Part shown: piece by piece, positions 36,936 through 45,459 of the stretch
Numbering within the stretch: the first letter of the stretch is position 1
Layout of the letters: the number at the start of each line of letters is the position of its first letter
Source: Chitinimonas koreensis
Lineage (GTDB): Bacteria > Pseudomonadota > Gammaproteobacteria > Burkholderiales > Chitinimonadaceae
Length of the DNA: 64,000 nt
Direction of reading: 5' to 3'
NCBI RefSeq assembly: GCF_014353015.1
Contig: NZ_CP060704.1
Location: 5,233,001 to 5,297,000, forward strand
Notes under the pieces: model-generated
Databases searched by the model: none
What the model saw: only the letters and a program-made list of their open reading frames with translations
What the model was told of the DNA's origin: nothing
Translations under genes and position numbers: made by a program

Positions 36936-38381
36936 ATGAAACCCGATCCGCAACCGTCCATCCCTGCCGCCGGCCTGTCGCCCGAGCAAGCGGCGCTGTA
37001 CCGCCGCATCGCCGAACATCCGTTCGACCGGGCCGCGCCGCTCGAGAACTTCTCCGCCAAGCTGGCGCGGCAGAACGGCTGGACGCCGGCCTATGCGCGG
37101 CGCGTCACCGCCGAGTACCGCCGCTTCGTGTTGATCGCGCTCGAAAGCGGCCATGTCGCCTCGCCGTCCGACGCGGTCGACCAGGCCTGGCATCTGCACC
37201 TGGGCTATACCCGCGACTACTGGGAGCGCTTCTGCCCCGAAGTGCTGGGCCGCACGCTGCACCATGAGCCAGCCGCCGCCGGCACGGCCGACGCCGCGCG
37301 CCATGCCGCGCAGTACCGGCAGACGCTGGCCAGCTACCGCCGCCTGTTCGGCGAGTCGCCGCCGGCCGACATCTGGCCGACCGGGCGCGCCGCCCACCGC
37401 TTCCAGCGCGTCGACCTGGCGCAGCACCTGCTGTTGCCCCGGCCCACCGTCCGGCCGGCCTGGCGCGTCGCCGCCGCCGTGGCCCCGCTCCTGCTGCTGG
37501 CCGGCTGCAGCGCGCTCGGCGGCTTCGACGTGCTCGGCTACAGCGGACCAGCCTTCCTCGCCTTCTACCTGCCGCTGCTGCTGATCTACCTGCTGCTGCG
37601 GCCCTGGCTCGGCTCGCTGGGCAGCCGCGTCCCCATCGAAAAGGATCTGCCGCTCGAACCGGCCGAGGCGGCCTACCTGGCCGACGGATCGACCCGGCTG
37701 GTCGAGACCACGGTCCTGGGCCTGCTGCAGAAACAGCAATTGACGCTCGACGAACAGGGCCGGCTCAACCGCAACGGCCTCGCCGGCGACTTCGGCCTGG
37801 CGCCGTTCGAGCGCGCGGTGCTGGCGCAGGTCGGCTTCCACACCGAGCCGGTCGAGCTGCACGACCGGCTCGACACCACGCCGATGCGGCGGCAGCTGCT
37901 CGCGCGCGGCCTGCTGCAACGGCCGGGGCTGCGCGCGGTCGATCTGCTCGGCATCGCGCTGTGGCTGCTCGGCGCGGTCAAGGCCGGCATCGGCATCTCG
38001 CTGGGCCGGCCGGTCATCGTGCTGCTGCTCGTGCTCGGCGCGCTGGCGGTGGTCGGCATCATCGTCTTCGTCCACTCGCGCCGCGTCCGCCCTTCGCCGG
38101 CCGGCCGCGCTGCCCTGAAAGGCTACGAGCGCCGCACCCGCAAGCTGACCCGCGGCAGCGACGAATACGCGCTGCAGCGCTTCGCCGTGATCGGCAGCGC
38201 CGCGCTGGCCGGCAGCGCCTGGGCCATCCTGCAGCGGTATTTCGGCCTGCTGCCGCCGGGCCGCCAGGACGGCGGCAGCGACAACGGCAGCAGCAGCTCG
38301 AACAGCGACAGCACCTGTTCGAGCGGCGGCGATGGCGGCGGAGGGGGTTGCGGCGGCTGCGGGGGCGGCGGCGGAGACTGA
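36936..38381 (+). CDS. TIGR04222-type membrane protein with Gly/Cys-rich tail
   Basis: 481 residues. The N-terminal 130 resemble the DUF1399/glycine-rich-domain module, with VDQAWHLHLGYTRDYWERFC as the key stretch. Membrane helices follow at about 170-190 and 205-225, then a cytoplasmic segment, and a further pair of helices near 345-385. The last 40 residues are Gly, Ser and Cys only (GGGGGCGGCGGGGGD at the end). This is the layout of proteins annotated with the TIGR04222 domain, whose function is not known. GGAG lies five bases before ATG 36936. Monocistronic on plus; the next gene converges on it. Confidence 0.7.
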   Translation: MKPDPQPSIPAAGLSPEQAALYRRIAEHPFDRAAPLENFSAKLARQNGWTPAYARRVTAEYRRFVLIALESGHVASPSDAVDQAWHLHLGYTRDYWERFCPEVLGRTLHHEPAAAGTADAARHAAQYRQTLASYRRLFGESPPADIWPTGRAAHRFQRVDLAQHLLLPRPTVRPAWRVAAAVAPLLLLAGCSALGGFDVLGYSGPAFLAFYLPLLLIYLLLRPWLGSLGSRVPIEKDLPLEPAEAAYLADGSTRLVETTVLGLLQKQQLTLDEQGRLNRNGLAGDFGLAPFERAVLAQVGFHTEPVELHDRLDTTPMRRQLLARGLLQRPGLRAVDLLGIALWLLGAVKAGIGISLGRPVIVLLLVLGALAVVGIIVFVHSRRVRPSPAGRAALKGYERRTRKLTRGSDEYALQRFAVIGSAALAGSAWAILQRYFGLLPPGRQDGGSDNGSSSSNSDSTCSSGGDGGGGGCGGCGGGGGD

Positions 38382-38395
38382 GCCGGCCGGATCGT

Positions 38396-38989
38396 TCAGA
38401 CCACCGGCGCGCCGATGGCCAGCGCCGAGCCGACGAAAGGCACCGCCGCATCTTCGGCCGGCGCATTCGTCGTCGGCGCGGCAGCAGCCGCGGTGCCCCA
38501 TTGCGTCACGCCGTGCGGCAGCAGCCGGCCGAGGTCGAAGCTGCGGCCGGCCCAGTCGAATTCGGTGCTCCACACCAGCGCGGCCGAGAACACGTTGTTC
38601 GACAACAGCCGCTGGCTGGCGCCGAGCTGGCCGGTGGCGAGCTCGACGCCGACCACCATGCCGACGCGGCGGAAGATGGCGATGCGCTCGCCGGCGGCGA
38701 ACGAGGCCGGATCGTCGAAACGGCCGCGCGGCTCGCGCTGCAGGTAGACCGAGAATTCGCCGGCCGGGTCGATCGCCAGCGACAGAGCGCCGTTGCGGAT
38801 GCCGCCCGGCTTGAACGGCTCGGCGGCGAAGGTGAAGTGCGCGTTCGGCGCGTCGATCTCGCCGGCGAACAGCGGCGCGATGCCGGCCAGGTGCAGGAAG
38901 TAGCCGCAGTCGAAGGCGGTGTCGTGCGGGCCGGCGTAGAAGCGGCCGGTCACATACCAGGCGATCTCGCCGGTGCGGGGTGGGTGCAT
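38396..38989 (-). CDS. hypothetical protein
   Basis: 197 residues, start fixed by AGGAGG six to eleven bases before ATG 38987-38989. I do not recognise a family. It reads MHPPRTGEIAWYVTGRFYAG, then FDCGYFLHLAGI, FTFAAEPFKPGGIRNG, EFSVYLQREPRGRFDDP and an Ala-rich C-terminus. The alternating hydrophobic pattern suggests a beta-rich soluble protein, possibly a lipocalin-like or jelly-roll fold. There is no signal peptide and no obvious catalytic residue set. Codon use matches the neighbours. It converges with the TIGR04222 gene and is divergent from the desaturase gene. Confidence 0.65.
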   Translation of the reverse strand: MHPPRTGEIAWYVTGRFYAGPHDTAFDCGYFLHLAGIAPLFAGEIDAPNAHFTFAAEPFKPGGIRNGALSLAIDPAGEFSVYLQREPRGRFDDPASFAAGERIAIFRRVGMVVGVELATGQLGASQRLLSNNVFSAALVWSTEFDWAGRSFDLGRLLPHGVTQWGTAAAAAPTTNAPAEDAAVPFVGSALAIGAPVV

Positions 38990-39379
38990 GTCGTGTTCCT
39001 CCTCGTTCGAGGGCCGAAAACCGGCCCGGGGCCGCCGCGATCGGCAGGCCGTGCCCAGTGTAGATAGCGCGGCCGCCTTCCCGCCATGCCTGACGCGGCC
39101 CACCGGCCGCCGCGCCGAATCGGCATCCATGCCGCAAGGTCATGCCGTTCCGTCTCCCGGCATGGCCGCGGCGCGATGCGGACGCTACCATGCAGGCTCT
39201 AGCGCTTGCTCGAAGGCCGGCTCCGCCGCCGCGCCGCGCAGGCCGAACGACATGCCGGGCGGCCGACCTCGCGGACGACCCGGCGGACCTGGAGACATCG
39301 CATGCACGCCCTCACCGCGCGGCTCGCCGGCCGTACCGCGCCCTCGATCCGCCCAGCCCCCGCCCGCTAGGACTCCGCC
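38990..39379. other. divergent spacer without a gene
   Basis: 390 bases between the starts of the hypothetical gene and the desaturase-family gene. It should contain both promoters, but I found no convincing -10/-35 pair. The short open frames across it have no ribosome sites or recognisable protein sequence. Confidence 0.4.
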
Positions 39380-40228
39380 ATGGAACTCGGTTTCGATCCC
39401 GGCCTGGTGCTGCTCGGGCTGGCTCCGCTCTTTCTCGCCTGCATCGGCTGGGAGATCTGGTACTGGCACCGCCGCCGGGTCGCGCAGTACACGCTGGTCG
39501 ACACGCTGTCCAACGCCGGCCTGGCGCTGATGCACCAGGGCGCCGACCTGCTGGCCAACCTGCTGTTCGTCAAGACGGTCTACAGCTGGGCCTACCAGCA
39601 CGGCCTGCATGCCTTCCCCAACACCTGGTGGAGCGTGCTGGCGGCCTTCGTGATCCAGGATTTCGTCTACTACTGGTTCCACCGCGCCAGCCACCGCATC
39701 CGCTGGATGTGGGCCAGCCATGTGACGCATCACTCGAGCGAGCGGCTCAACCTGTCGACCGCCTTCCGCCAGAGCCTGACCTACCCGATCTCGGGCATGT
39801 GGCTGTTCTGGCTGCCGCTGGCCTGGCTCGGCTTCGCGCCCGACCTGGTGCTGCTGGTGGTCGGCCTCAACCTGGGCTACCAGTTCTTCGTGCATACCGA
39901 AGCGGTCGGCCGGCTCGGCTGGTTCGAGAAGATCTTCAACACGCCCTCGCACCACCGCGTGCACCACGCCAGGAACGCGCACTACATCGATCGCAATTAC
40001 GCCGGCGTGCTGATCGTGTGGGACAAGCTGTTCGGCAGCTACGTCGAGGAAGTCGAGCCGCCGGTCTACGGCATCGTGCGCCAGGTGCGCAGCCACAATC
40101 CGCTCCGGCTGACCTTCCACGAGTGGATCGCCATGTTCCGCGACGTCTGGCGCGACCGCGATCCGCGCCATCTGTGGAAGCCGCCCGAGTGGGGCGAGAA
40201 GCCGGCCGAACGCACGGCCGGCTCTTGA
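39380..40228 (+). CDS. sterol desaturase / fatty acid hydroxylase family protein
   Basis: Integral membrane di-iron oxygenase of 282 residues. The histidine clusters that bind iron are all present: HRASH near residue 101, HVTHHSS near 114, and HHRVHH near 193, with another His in FFVHTEAV near 172. Four membrane helices surround them. Bacterial members hydroxylate or desaturate lipids or carotenoids; most have unknown substrates, and the neighbours give no clue. It starts at ATG 39380 with a weak ribosome site (GGACTCC). Monocistronic. Confidence 0.88.
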   Translation: MELGFDPGLVLLGLAPLFLACIGWEIWYWHRRRVAQYTLVDTLSNAGLALMHQGADLLANLLFVKTVYSWAYQHGLHAFPNTWWSVLAAFVIQDFVYYWFHRASHRIRWMWASHVTHHSSERLNLSTAFRQSLTYPISGMWLFWLPLAWLGFAPDLVLLVVGLNLGYQFFVHTEAVGRLGWFEKIFNTPSHHRVHHARNAHYIDRNYAGVLIVWDKLFGSYVEEVEPPVYGIVRQVRSHNPLRLTFHEWIAMFRDVWRDRDPRHLWKPPEWGEKPAERTAGS

Positions 40229-40268
40229 GCCCTGGCGTGCGTGGCAGCTTTTCAGGTCCGCTAGTTTT

Positions 40269-40347
40269 TACCGCGGAGGACGCGGAGGGAGCATGAAAGG
40301 GCTGCAGCGTGCCTTCCTCCGCGTCCTTGGCGTCCTCCGCGGTGAAA
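40269..40347 (+). repeat. dispersed inverted repeat, copy 2
   Basis: TACCGCGGAGGACGCGGAGG (from 40269) is mirrored by CGTCCTCCGCGGTGAA (to 40347), preceded by a second inner CCTCCGCGTCC unit. It lies between the convergent desaturase and nudK-like genes and may act as a bidirectional terminator, although no T-run is attached. Confidence 0.75.
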
Positions 40348-40364
40348 TCCGCCCGGAAACCGCT

Positions 40365-40946
40365 TCAGCGCAGCAGGTGCAACTGCGCGTACTGCAGCAG
40401 CATGATGGTCTTGGCGTCGACGATCTCGCCACGCGCCAGCATGGCCAGCGCCTCGTCGAACGACAGTTCGAGCACCTCGATGTCCTCGCCTTCCTCCGCC
40501 AGCCCGCCGCCATCGCCGGCGCGATCGGCCGGATCGTATTCGGCGACGAAGAAGTGCAGCTTCTCGGTCACCGAGCCGGGGCTCATATAGCACTCGAACA
40601 CCTTGCGCACCGTATCGACGCGCAAGCCGGTCTCCTCGGCCACCTCGGCGCGGATGCGCTCGGCCGGATCGGCGTCGTCGAGCAGGCCGGCCGGCGCCTC
40701 GATCAGCAGGTCGTCGTGGCCGTTGAGCCAGACCGGCAGGCGGAACTGCCGCACCAGCACCACGCTGCGGTGCGCCAGGTTGTACAGCAGGATCACCGCG
40801 CCGTTGCCGCGATCGTAGGCCTCGCGTACCTGCGCCTGCCATTCGCCGTTGCCGCGCAGGTAGTCGTATTCGTACTTGCGCAGCACGTACCAGTTGTCCG
40901 ACAACAGCGTCTCGCGCCGCATCCGGATGCGGTCTTTCAGGCTCAT
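40365..40946 (-). CDS. nudK: NudK-like Nudix hydrolase (GDP-mannose pyrophosphatase)
   Basis: 193 residues (E. coli NudK 191). The Nudix helix is visible as AEVAEETGL near residue 100, with the metal-binding EExG(L) half intact. The usual Arg before the first Glu is Ala here. ECYMSPGSVTEKLHFFVAEY and the late EDIEVLEL and EIVDAKTIMLLQ segments match the NudK branch, which hydrolyses GDP-mannose and other sugar nucleotides to the sugar phosphate and NMP. It is a single gene followed by a repeat. Confidence 0.8.
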   Translation of the reverse strand: MSLKDRIRMRRETLLSDNWYVLRKYEYDYLRGNGEWQAQVREAYDRGNGAVILLYNLAHRSVVLVRQFRLPVWLNGHDDLLIEAPAGLLDDADPAERIRAEVAEETGLRVDTVRKVFECYMSPGSVTEKLHFFVAEYDPADRAGDGGGLAEEGEDIEVLELSFDEALAMLARGEIVDAKTIMLLQYAQLHLLR

Positions 40947-41019
40947 CGCGTCTCCTCGGGTTCGACGGCCGGCGTAGCTTACCCGAGCCGCGTCCCGGCG
41001 GATCGGCCGCCGGCAACGA

Positions 41020-41044
41020 CGAAGGGCGCCATCGGCGCCCTTCG
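41020..41044 (-). terminator. hairpin after the small hypothetical gene
   Basis: CGAAGGGCGCC / GGCGCCCTTCG (11-bp stem, 3-base loop) lies 25 bases after the stop of the gene at 41070. The U-tract on the minus strand is poor (TCGTT). Confidence 0.55.
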
Positions 41045-41069
41045 CGTCATTCGCTCATGTCGGATCGCG

Positions 41070-41387
41070 TCAATCGTAAGGCTCGTCGTCGTCGCCCGGT
41101 TCGCCGCCCAGGGCATTGAGCGCGCGTTCGCTCGGTACGCCGAAGGCGGTCAGGATGAAGTCGTACTGGTCGTCGCGCAGCTGCTGCGCCACGTAGGGCT
41201 GCAGCGCGGCGAGCTTGTCGGCGGTGAGGAAGTAGGAAAGCAGCATGTCCGGATCGGGCCGCTGCTGCTCGGCGGCAAACAGCCGCAGCAGGTAGGCCGG
41301 GGCGATCGAGTCGGCCACCGGCCAATGGCCGACGAAGGCGCCGTCCATGCCCTTTTCCCACACTTCGATGACGCGTTTGATCTGCAT
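41070..41387 (-). CDS. hypothetical protein, 105 residues
   Basis: A small soluble acidic protein beginning MQIKRVIEVWEKGMDGAFVG and ending in an acidic GGEPGDDDEPYD tail. No family recognised. The middle (DMLLSYFLTADKLAALQPYV, then DDQYDFILTAFGVPSERAL) is helical. No signal peptide or membrane segment. Codon use fits the genome and a hairpin follows the stop, so it is probably real. Neighbours (NudK-like, lipase foldase) do not suggest a role. Confidence 0.6.
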   Translation of the reverse strand: MQIKRVIEVWEKGMDGAFVGHWPVADSIAPAYLLRLFAAEQQRPDPDMLLSYFLTADKLAALQPYVAQQLRDDQYDFILTAFGVPSERALNALGGEPGDDDEPYD

Positions 41388-41436
41388 GCCGCGACTCTAC
41401 GCGCATGCGGTCCGGCCGGGCAAGCCAGCCGGCCGT

Positions 41437-42354
41437 CTACTCGTAGGCCTTCAGCCGCAGCCGCTCCTCGGCGCTGAAACCGGCCGCCTGCAAGCGCTCG
41501 ATCGCCGCCGTGCGCGCCGTCTCGTCGAGCGCCGCGTCGGCGCGGATCGCCGCCAGCGACTGGCGGTACTGCTCGATCCGCCCGCGCCAGGCCGCCTCGT
41601 CGCGGTCGAGCGCGGCCAGCCGGGCCGCGGCGGCCTCGCCGACGTTGGCGGCCCGCATGCGGAACACCGCCGCGTCGTCGGCACCGGCGGCGCGGGCCGC
41701 CTGCACCGACTGGTCGAGCGCGATGAATTGCACCGGCTGCTGGCGCGCGGCCAGCATCTCGGGCGGCAGCGCGGCATCGAGCTCGGCCAGCCGGCGCTGC
41801 TTCTCTCGGGCGTCGAGCGTGCCGTCCTGCTGCAATTGAATGCGCGCCAGCGCATCGTCGTCGTAGCGGTCTTCCCAGCCGAACAGCGCCTGGTCCTCGT
41901 CGGCGCTGAAGAACTGCCGCCGGAGCTTGCGCATCGCGTCGAGCCGGGCCCGGGCGGTGGCCGGCGCGTCGCCCTTCAGCGCCGGATCGGCATCGAGCGC
42001 GATCAGCGCGCGCTTGAAGTCGAGGTAGCGGCGGAACAGCCGCTTGGCCTCGGCCGCCGCAGCCGGCGACAGGCGCGCGTCGAGATCGCGTTCGACCAGG
42101 GCGATGATGGCGTCGAGACTGCGCTCGCCCTGGCTCGACAGGTGGTAGTCGAACAGCCGGCGTAGTTCGGCGTCGATCAGCAGCCGCTCGCCGCGGCCCT
42201 GCGCGCCGCCGTCGACCTCGGTGCCGACCTGCGAGGCGGCGGGGGCCGGCGACGGCGCCGCCGCCGGTTCCGCCGGTTGCGAGCCGAGCGAAGTCATCGC
42301 CAGCGCGGCCGCGCCGAAGGCGGCGACCGCGGCGGCCAGCACCGCCTTGCGCAT
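41437..42354 (-). CDS. lifO: lipase chaperone (foldase)
   Basis: Membrane-anchored steric chaperone of about 305 residues for a family I.1/I.2 lipase. A single N-terminal hydrophobic anchor (AVLAAAVAAFGAAALAM) is followed by a Pro/Ala-rich linker and an extended helical scaffold. The family motif R-x-x-F-D-Y/F is seen as LRRLFDYHLSSQGE near residue 67. ALFGWEDRYDDDALAR and the C-terminal helices are also typical. It starts with a TGATG overlap of the lipase stop codon, so the two are translated together, the normal lipA-lipB arrangement. Confidence 0.9.
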   Translation of the reverse strand: MRKAVLAAAVAAFGAAALAMTSLGSQPAEPAAAPSPAPAASQVGTEVDGGAQGRGERLLIDAELRRLFDYHLSSQGERSLDAIIALVERDLDARLSPAAAAEAKRLFRRYLDFKRALIALDADPALKGDAPATARARLDAMRKLRRQFFSADEDQALFGWEDRYDDDALARIQLQQDGTLDAREKQRRLAELDAALPPEMLAARQQPVQFIALDQSVQAARAAGADDAAVFRMRAANVGEAAAARLAALDRDEAAWRGRIEQYRQSLAAIRADAALDETARTAAIERLQAAGFSAEERLRLKAYE

Positions 42355-43288
42355 CACAGCCCCGCGTTCTTCAGGCGGTTGGCCTGCTGGCGGTAGAGCG
42401 TGACCGGGCTGGTCTCGAACAGGTGCACCAGGCCGAAGAAGTGGTTGATCTCGTCGACGTGGTTCATCCAGTAATTGTCGCGGATCACCTGGCCCAGGTG
42501 GCTCGAGCAGGTGCCGACCAGGCCGTCGCTGGCGCTGCCGTAGACGAGGCCGGTCAGGCCCAGCAGCGCGTCGCTCGGGTCGAGGATGTTGGTCACCGTG
42601 CTGGCGCCGCTCCAGGAGTAGAAGCGGATGCCGTTCTGGCTGTAGGCGCCTTCGCCGCACTCGCTGGTCGGCACACCGGCCGGGAAGCGGCGGTTGAAGT
42701 CGGCCAGCGACTTGGTGGTCAGCGCGTCGAGCGCCTTGACCGGATCCTGCGGCAGCTGGGTGCCGCCCGAAGCCAGCGAGATCAGTCCGGACAGGCCGCG
42801 GGCCACGCCGGCGGCGACCGCTTCGGACACCGAGCCGGGCGGCAGCGCGCCGCGGGCGACATCGGCCACGCGCGAACCCTTGTTGACGCCGCCGACGGTG
42901 GTGACCGAGGCGATCAGGCCGGGCGCCACGCCGGCGACGTAGCGCACGGTCGGGCCGCCATGGCTGTGGCCGATCAGGTTGACCTTGGCCGCACCGGTGA
43001 TCGCCAGCACCTGGCGGACCTGGCTCAGCAGCTGCTCGCCGCGCGTCTCGGTGCTGTTGGTGGCCGACACCTGGGCGACGTAGACCTTGGCGCCGTCCTG
43101 CTGCAATTCGGCCGGGATGCGGTACCAGTAATCGACGCCGAGCGCCTGATCGAAACCGAACAGGCCGTGTACGAGAACGATCGGATACTTGGTCTGGGTA
43201 TAGCCGCTGGAGGCGGCCTGGACGGCAGTGGGGGCAGCGAGGGCGCAAGCGAGCCCAACGCCGCCAGCAAGCTGGCGAAACGCTTCAT
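42354..43288 (-). pseudogene. lipA: secreted triacylglycerol lipase (family I.1), frameshifted in the signal peptide
   Basis: The mature enzyme is complete: IVLVHGLFGFDQALGVDYW (oxyanion region), the nucleophile elbow IGHSHGGPTVRY, YSWSGA, SDGLVGTCSSHLGQVI (acid and calcium region) and NHVDEINHFFGL with the catalytic His. These match Pseudomonas/Burkholderia/Proteus family I lipases. Frame one supplies ATG 43286-43288 and MKRFASLLAALG; the other supplies LACALAAPTAVQAA and the mature protein. One missing G in the GGG at 43254-43256 reconnects them into a perfect Sec signal. Within the lipase frame there is no start codon before the mature part, so without this correction no secreted enzyme is made. 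Probably a consensus error. Foldase gene follows directly. Confidence 0.88.
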
Positions 43289-43520
43289 CGATGTTGTCTC
43301 CGGTTGTAAATCATTGATCCGCCATATGTATTGGCGGTAGCGGCAAGTTAGCCAATGACGAGTGGATTGTCTAGAGCAATCGCTCGATAGGCAAAAAAGC
43401 GACAAAACGCGGAGAAACGAACGGAAACGAAAGAGGGGAGGTGTTAGGGGTGAGGCGTGAGGTGTTGACCCCATCCCCTCCCAGCCCTCCCTTGAAGGGG
43501 AGGGAGCCAGACAGCGGAAG

Positions 43521-43556
43521 GCTGAGGCTGAGGCTGAGGCTGAGGCTGAGGCTGAG
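43521..43556 (+). repeat. hexanucleotide microsatellite (GCTGAG)6
   Basis: Six perfect copies of GCTGAG lie in the central part of the composite element, outside any gene. Such arrays change length by slippage. Confidence 0.95.
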
Positions 43557-43648
43557 GCGTTTCAGGATGGCAGGTGGTCGCCCGGCGAACACAAGCGCAT
43601 GCCGGATCACGCGTGATCAAACCGGCGCCGTATCAAGCCGCGCTGCCG

Positions 43649-43766
43649 TCCCTCTCCCTCTGGGAGAGGGCTAGGGTGAGGGAGCGCCGGCCGAGCGCTC
43701 ACCAACCTGCAGCACATCCTGAACCGTCGCTCCCTCACCCTGCCCTCTCCCGGAGGGAGAGGGTGG
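43649..43766 (+). repeat. CCCTCTCCC/GGGAGAGGG repeat pair
   Basis: Two palindromic units, CCCTCTCCCTCTGGGAGAGGG (first half 43650-43659) and CCCTCTCCCGGAGGGAGAGGG (from 43743), face each other with GGGTGAGGGAGCG and CGCTCCCTCACCC as inverted inner flanks. The unit type is widespread in proteobacterial intergenic DNA. Confidence 0.75.
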
Positions 43767-43902
43767 TGCAGTGATCACCCAGGCATGCGGCCATCGTCAT
43801 CGCAGTGCACGACGGCTCATCCCCTGCACTGCCGCTCCCTCCCCTTCAATGGGAGGGCCGGGGAGGGGATGGGGTTACACCTCACCCCTCACACCTAACC
43901 CC

Positions 43903-44697
43903 TCACAGATTGCACTTCACCCAGCGCGTCCACTGCCCGAACAGCCCCGCATCAAGCGCCGCCACCACCGAGCGCTGCCAGACGTCGTCGGCCCAGTAGT
44001 CGTCGTGGTAGAGGCTGGTCATGTGGCCGCCGGCCTCCTTCAGCACCAGGCAGCCGGCCGCGTAATCCCACAGCCGCTGGCCGCCGTGCACGTAGAGGTC
44101 GAAGCGGCCGGCGGCGATATAGCACCAGTCGAGCGTGGAAGCGCCGAAATTGCGCTGGCTGCCGAACGGGGCGATCGCTGCCAGCCGCTGCGGCAGCTTG
44201 CCGCCGAGCCATTTGACCTCGACCCCGGCCACCGCTTCCGACATCGCCGGCACATGGCGCTTGAGCGGTAGCCGCTGGCCGTTGAGATAGGCGCCCTGGC
44301 CGAGCTCGGCGGTGAAGCATTCGTCGGCCACCGGGTTGTAGACCACGCCGAGCACCGGCCGGCCGGCGCGCACCAGCGCCACCGAGATGGCGAAATACGG
44401 CAGGCCGTGGACGAAGTTGGTGGTGCCGTCGATCGGGTCGATCACCCACAGCTGTTCGTGGCCCTCCCACAAGGCCTCCTGTTCGGCCGCGGTCATTTCC
44501 TCGCCGAGCACCGGGCAGGGCACGATCTTCGGCAGTTCGCGCTCGAGCGCGCGCTGCGCCTCGAGGTCGGCTTCGGTGAACAGGGTGCCGTCGTCCTTGC
44601 GGCTGCTGCCCACGCGCATGAAACGCGGCATCACCTCGGTGGCGGCCACGGCACGCACGGTGGAGACGAGCTGGTCGAGGACGTGGCTGGCGGACAT
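43903..44697 (-). CDS. inositol monophosphatase family protein
   Basis: 264 residues from ATG 44697 (a start at 44730 would add 11). The Mg-dependent phosphatase motifs are GEEMT near residue 66, the double-metal site WVIDPIDGTTNFVHGLP near 86-102, and LWDYAAGCLVLKEAGG near 208. Residues for substrate phosphate binding are therefore complete. Members hydrolyse inositol phosphates, 3'-phosphoadenosine phosphate or histidinol phosphate; the sequence alone does not tell which. Its 3' end touches the repeat element. Confidence 0.85.
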   Translation of the reverse strand: MSASHVLDQLVSTVRAVAATEVMPRFMRVGSSRKDDGTLFTEADLEAQRALERELPKIVPCPVLGEEMTAAEQEALWEGHEQLWVIDPIDGTTNFVHGLPYFAISVALVRAGRPVLGVVYNPVADECFTAELGQGAYLNGQRLPLKRHVPAMSEAVAGVEVKWLGGKLPQRLAAIAPFGSQRNFGASTLDWCYIAAGRFDLYVHGGQRLWDYAAGCLVLKEAGGHMTSLYHDDYWADDVWQRSVVAALDAGLFGQWTRWVKCNL

Positions 44698-44815
44698 GAC
44701 AGGACCGGAGACGGGTGGAAGACCGGCCATTCTAGCCGAGGCCGGCGGCCGCAGCAGCGCGGGAAACCACCGCCGGCCTTGGCCGCGGCGAAGCGTTGAA
44801 GCCCTGCAAACTTCT

Positions 44816-44901
44816 TACTGCAGCGGACGCCGGGGACGCGGAGGAAGACTGGCGGACGCCTGCCCTCCGAGGCGCCCCTCCTCGGCGTCCTCCGCGGTGA
44901 A
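44816..44901 (+). repeat. dispersed inverted repeat, copy 3
   Basis: Left arm TACTGCAGCGGACGCC... (44816-44844, the most diverged) and right arm GGCGTCCTCCGCGGTGAA (to 44901). Lies between the inositol-phosphatase family gene and the regA stop. Confidence 0.7.
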
Positions 44902-44916
44902 GCTTTTCCAACCCGC

Positions 44917-45459
44917 TCAATCGCGCTCGGGCGGATTCGGGCTCGGCCGCTTCAGCAACTTGCGCTGCAGGGTGCGCCGATGCATGTTGAGCGCGCGCGC
45001 GGTGGCGCTGATGTTGCCGCCGTGCTCGGCCAGCACCTTCTGGATGTGTTCCCACTCGAGCCGCTCGACGCTGAGCGGCTGCGCCTCGACCGTGGCGGCC
45101 GCATCGCCGTCGACCTTGTCGAAGGCCGCGATGATCTCGTCGACCGCGGCCGGCTTGGCCAGGTAGTGCACCGCGCCGAGCTTGATCGCCTCGATCGCGG
45201 TGGCGATGCTGGCATAGCCGGTCAGCATCACGATGCGGCAGGCCGGCGCCAGCGCCTTGAGCTCGGCGATCAGCCGCAGGCCCGAATCGGCGCCCAGCTT
45301 GAGGTCGATCACCGCGTGGCTCGGCGGCTGCCGCCGCGCGGCCGCCAGCGCGCCGGCCGCGTCGTGGGCCAGCTCGGCCTGCCAGCCGCGGCGGCCGAAG
45401 GCGCGCGCCAGCACTGCGGCCAGCATGGCATCGTCGTCGACGATCAGCACGGTCTTCAT
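44917..45459 (-). CDS. regA: RegA/PrrA/ActR-type response regulator
   Basis: 180 residues, the standard RegA size. Receiver: VLIVDDDAML, phospho-Asp in HAVIDLKLGADSGLRL, MLTGYASIATAIEAIKLGA and LAKPAAVDEI. After a short linker comes a Fis-type helix-turn-helix (LEWEHIQKVLAEHGGNISAT, then RALNMHRRTLQRKLLKR), the strongly conserved RegA DNA-binding end. It regulates respiration and energy genes in response to redox state through RegB. ATG 45457-45459 overlaps the regB stop by ATGA. Confidence 0.92.
   Translation of the reverse strand: MKTVLIVDDDAMLAAVLARAFGRRGWQAELAHDAAGALAAARRQPPSHAVIDLKLGADSGLRLIAELKALAPACRIVMLTGYASIATAIEAIKLGAVHYLAKPAAVDEIIAAFDKVDGDAAATVEAQPLSVERLEWEHIQKVLAEHGGNISATARALNMHRRTLQRKLLKRPSPNPPERD

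Larger units (their letters stand above)
43439..43908 (+). repeat. composite palindromic element, long copy
   Basis: Outer arms are period-7 GTGAGGN-type arrays (43439-43466; complement at 43876-43908). Next come CCCCATCCCCTCCC (43470-43483) and its mirror GGGAGGGGATGGGG (43861-43874). Inside these are purine-pyrimidine hairpins built on CCCTCCCTTGAAGGGGAGGG (43485-43505) and CTCCCCTTCAATGGGAGG. The centre holds a hexanucleotide microsatellite and a CCCTCTCCC repeat pair. The same architecture, shorter, is at 59758-59976. It fills the space between the lipase and the inositol-phosphatase family gene; no gene is seen in 43289-43902. Confidence 0.75.
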
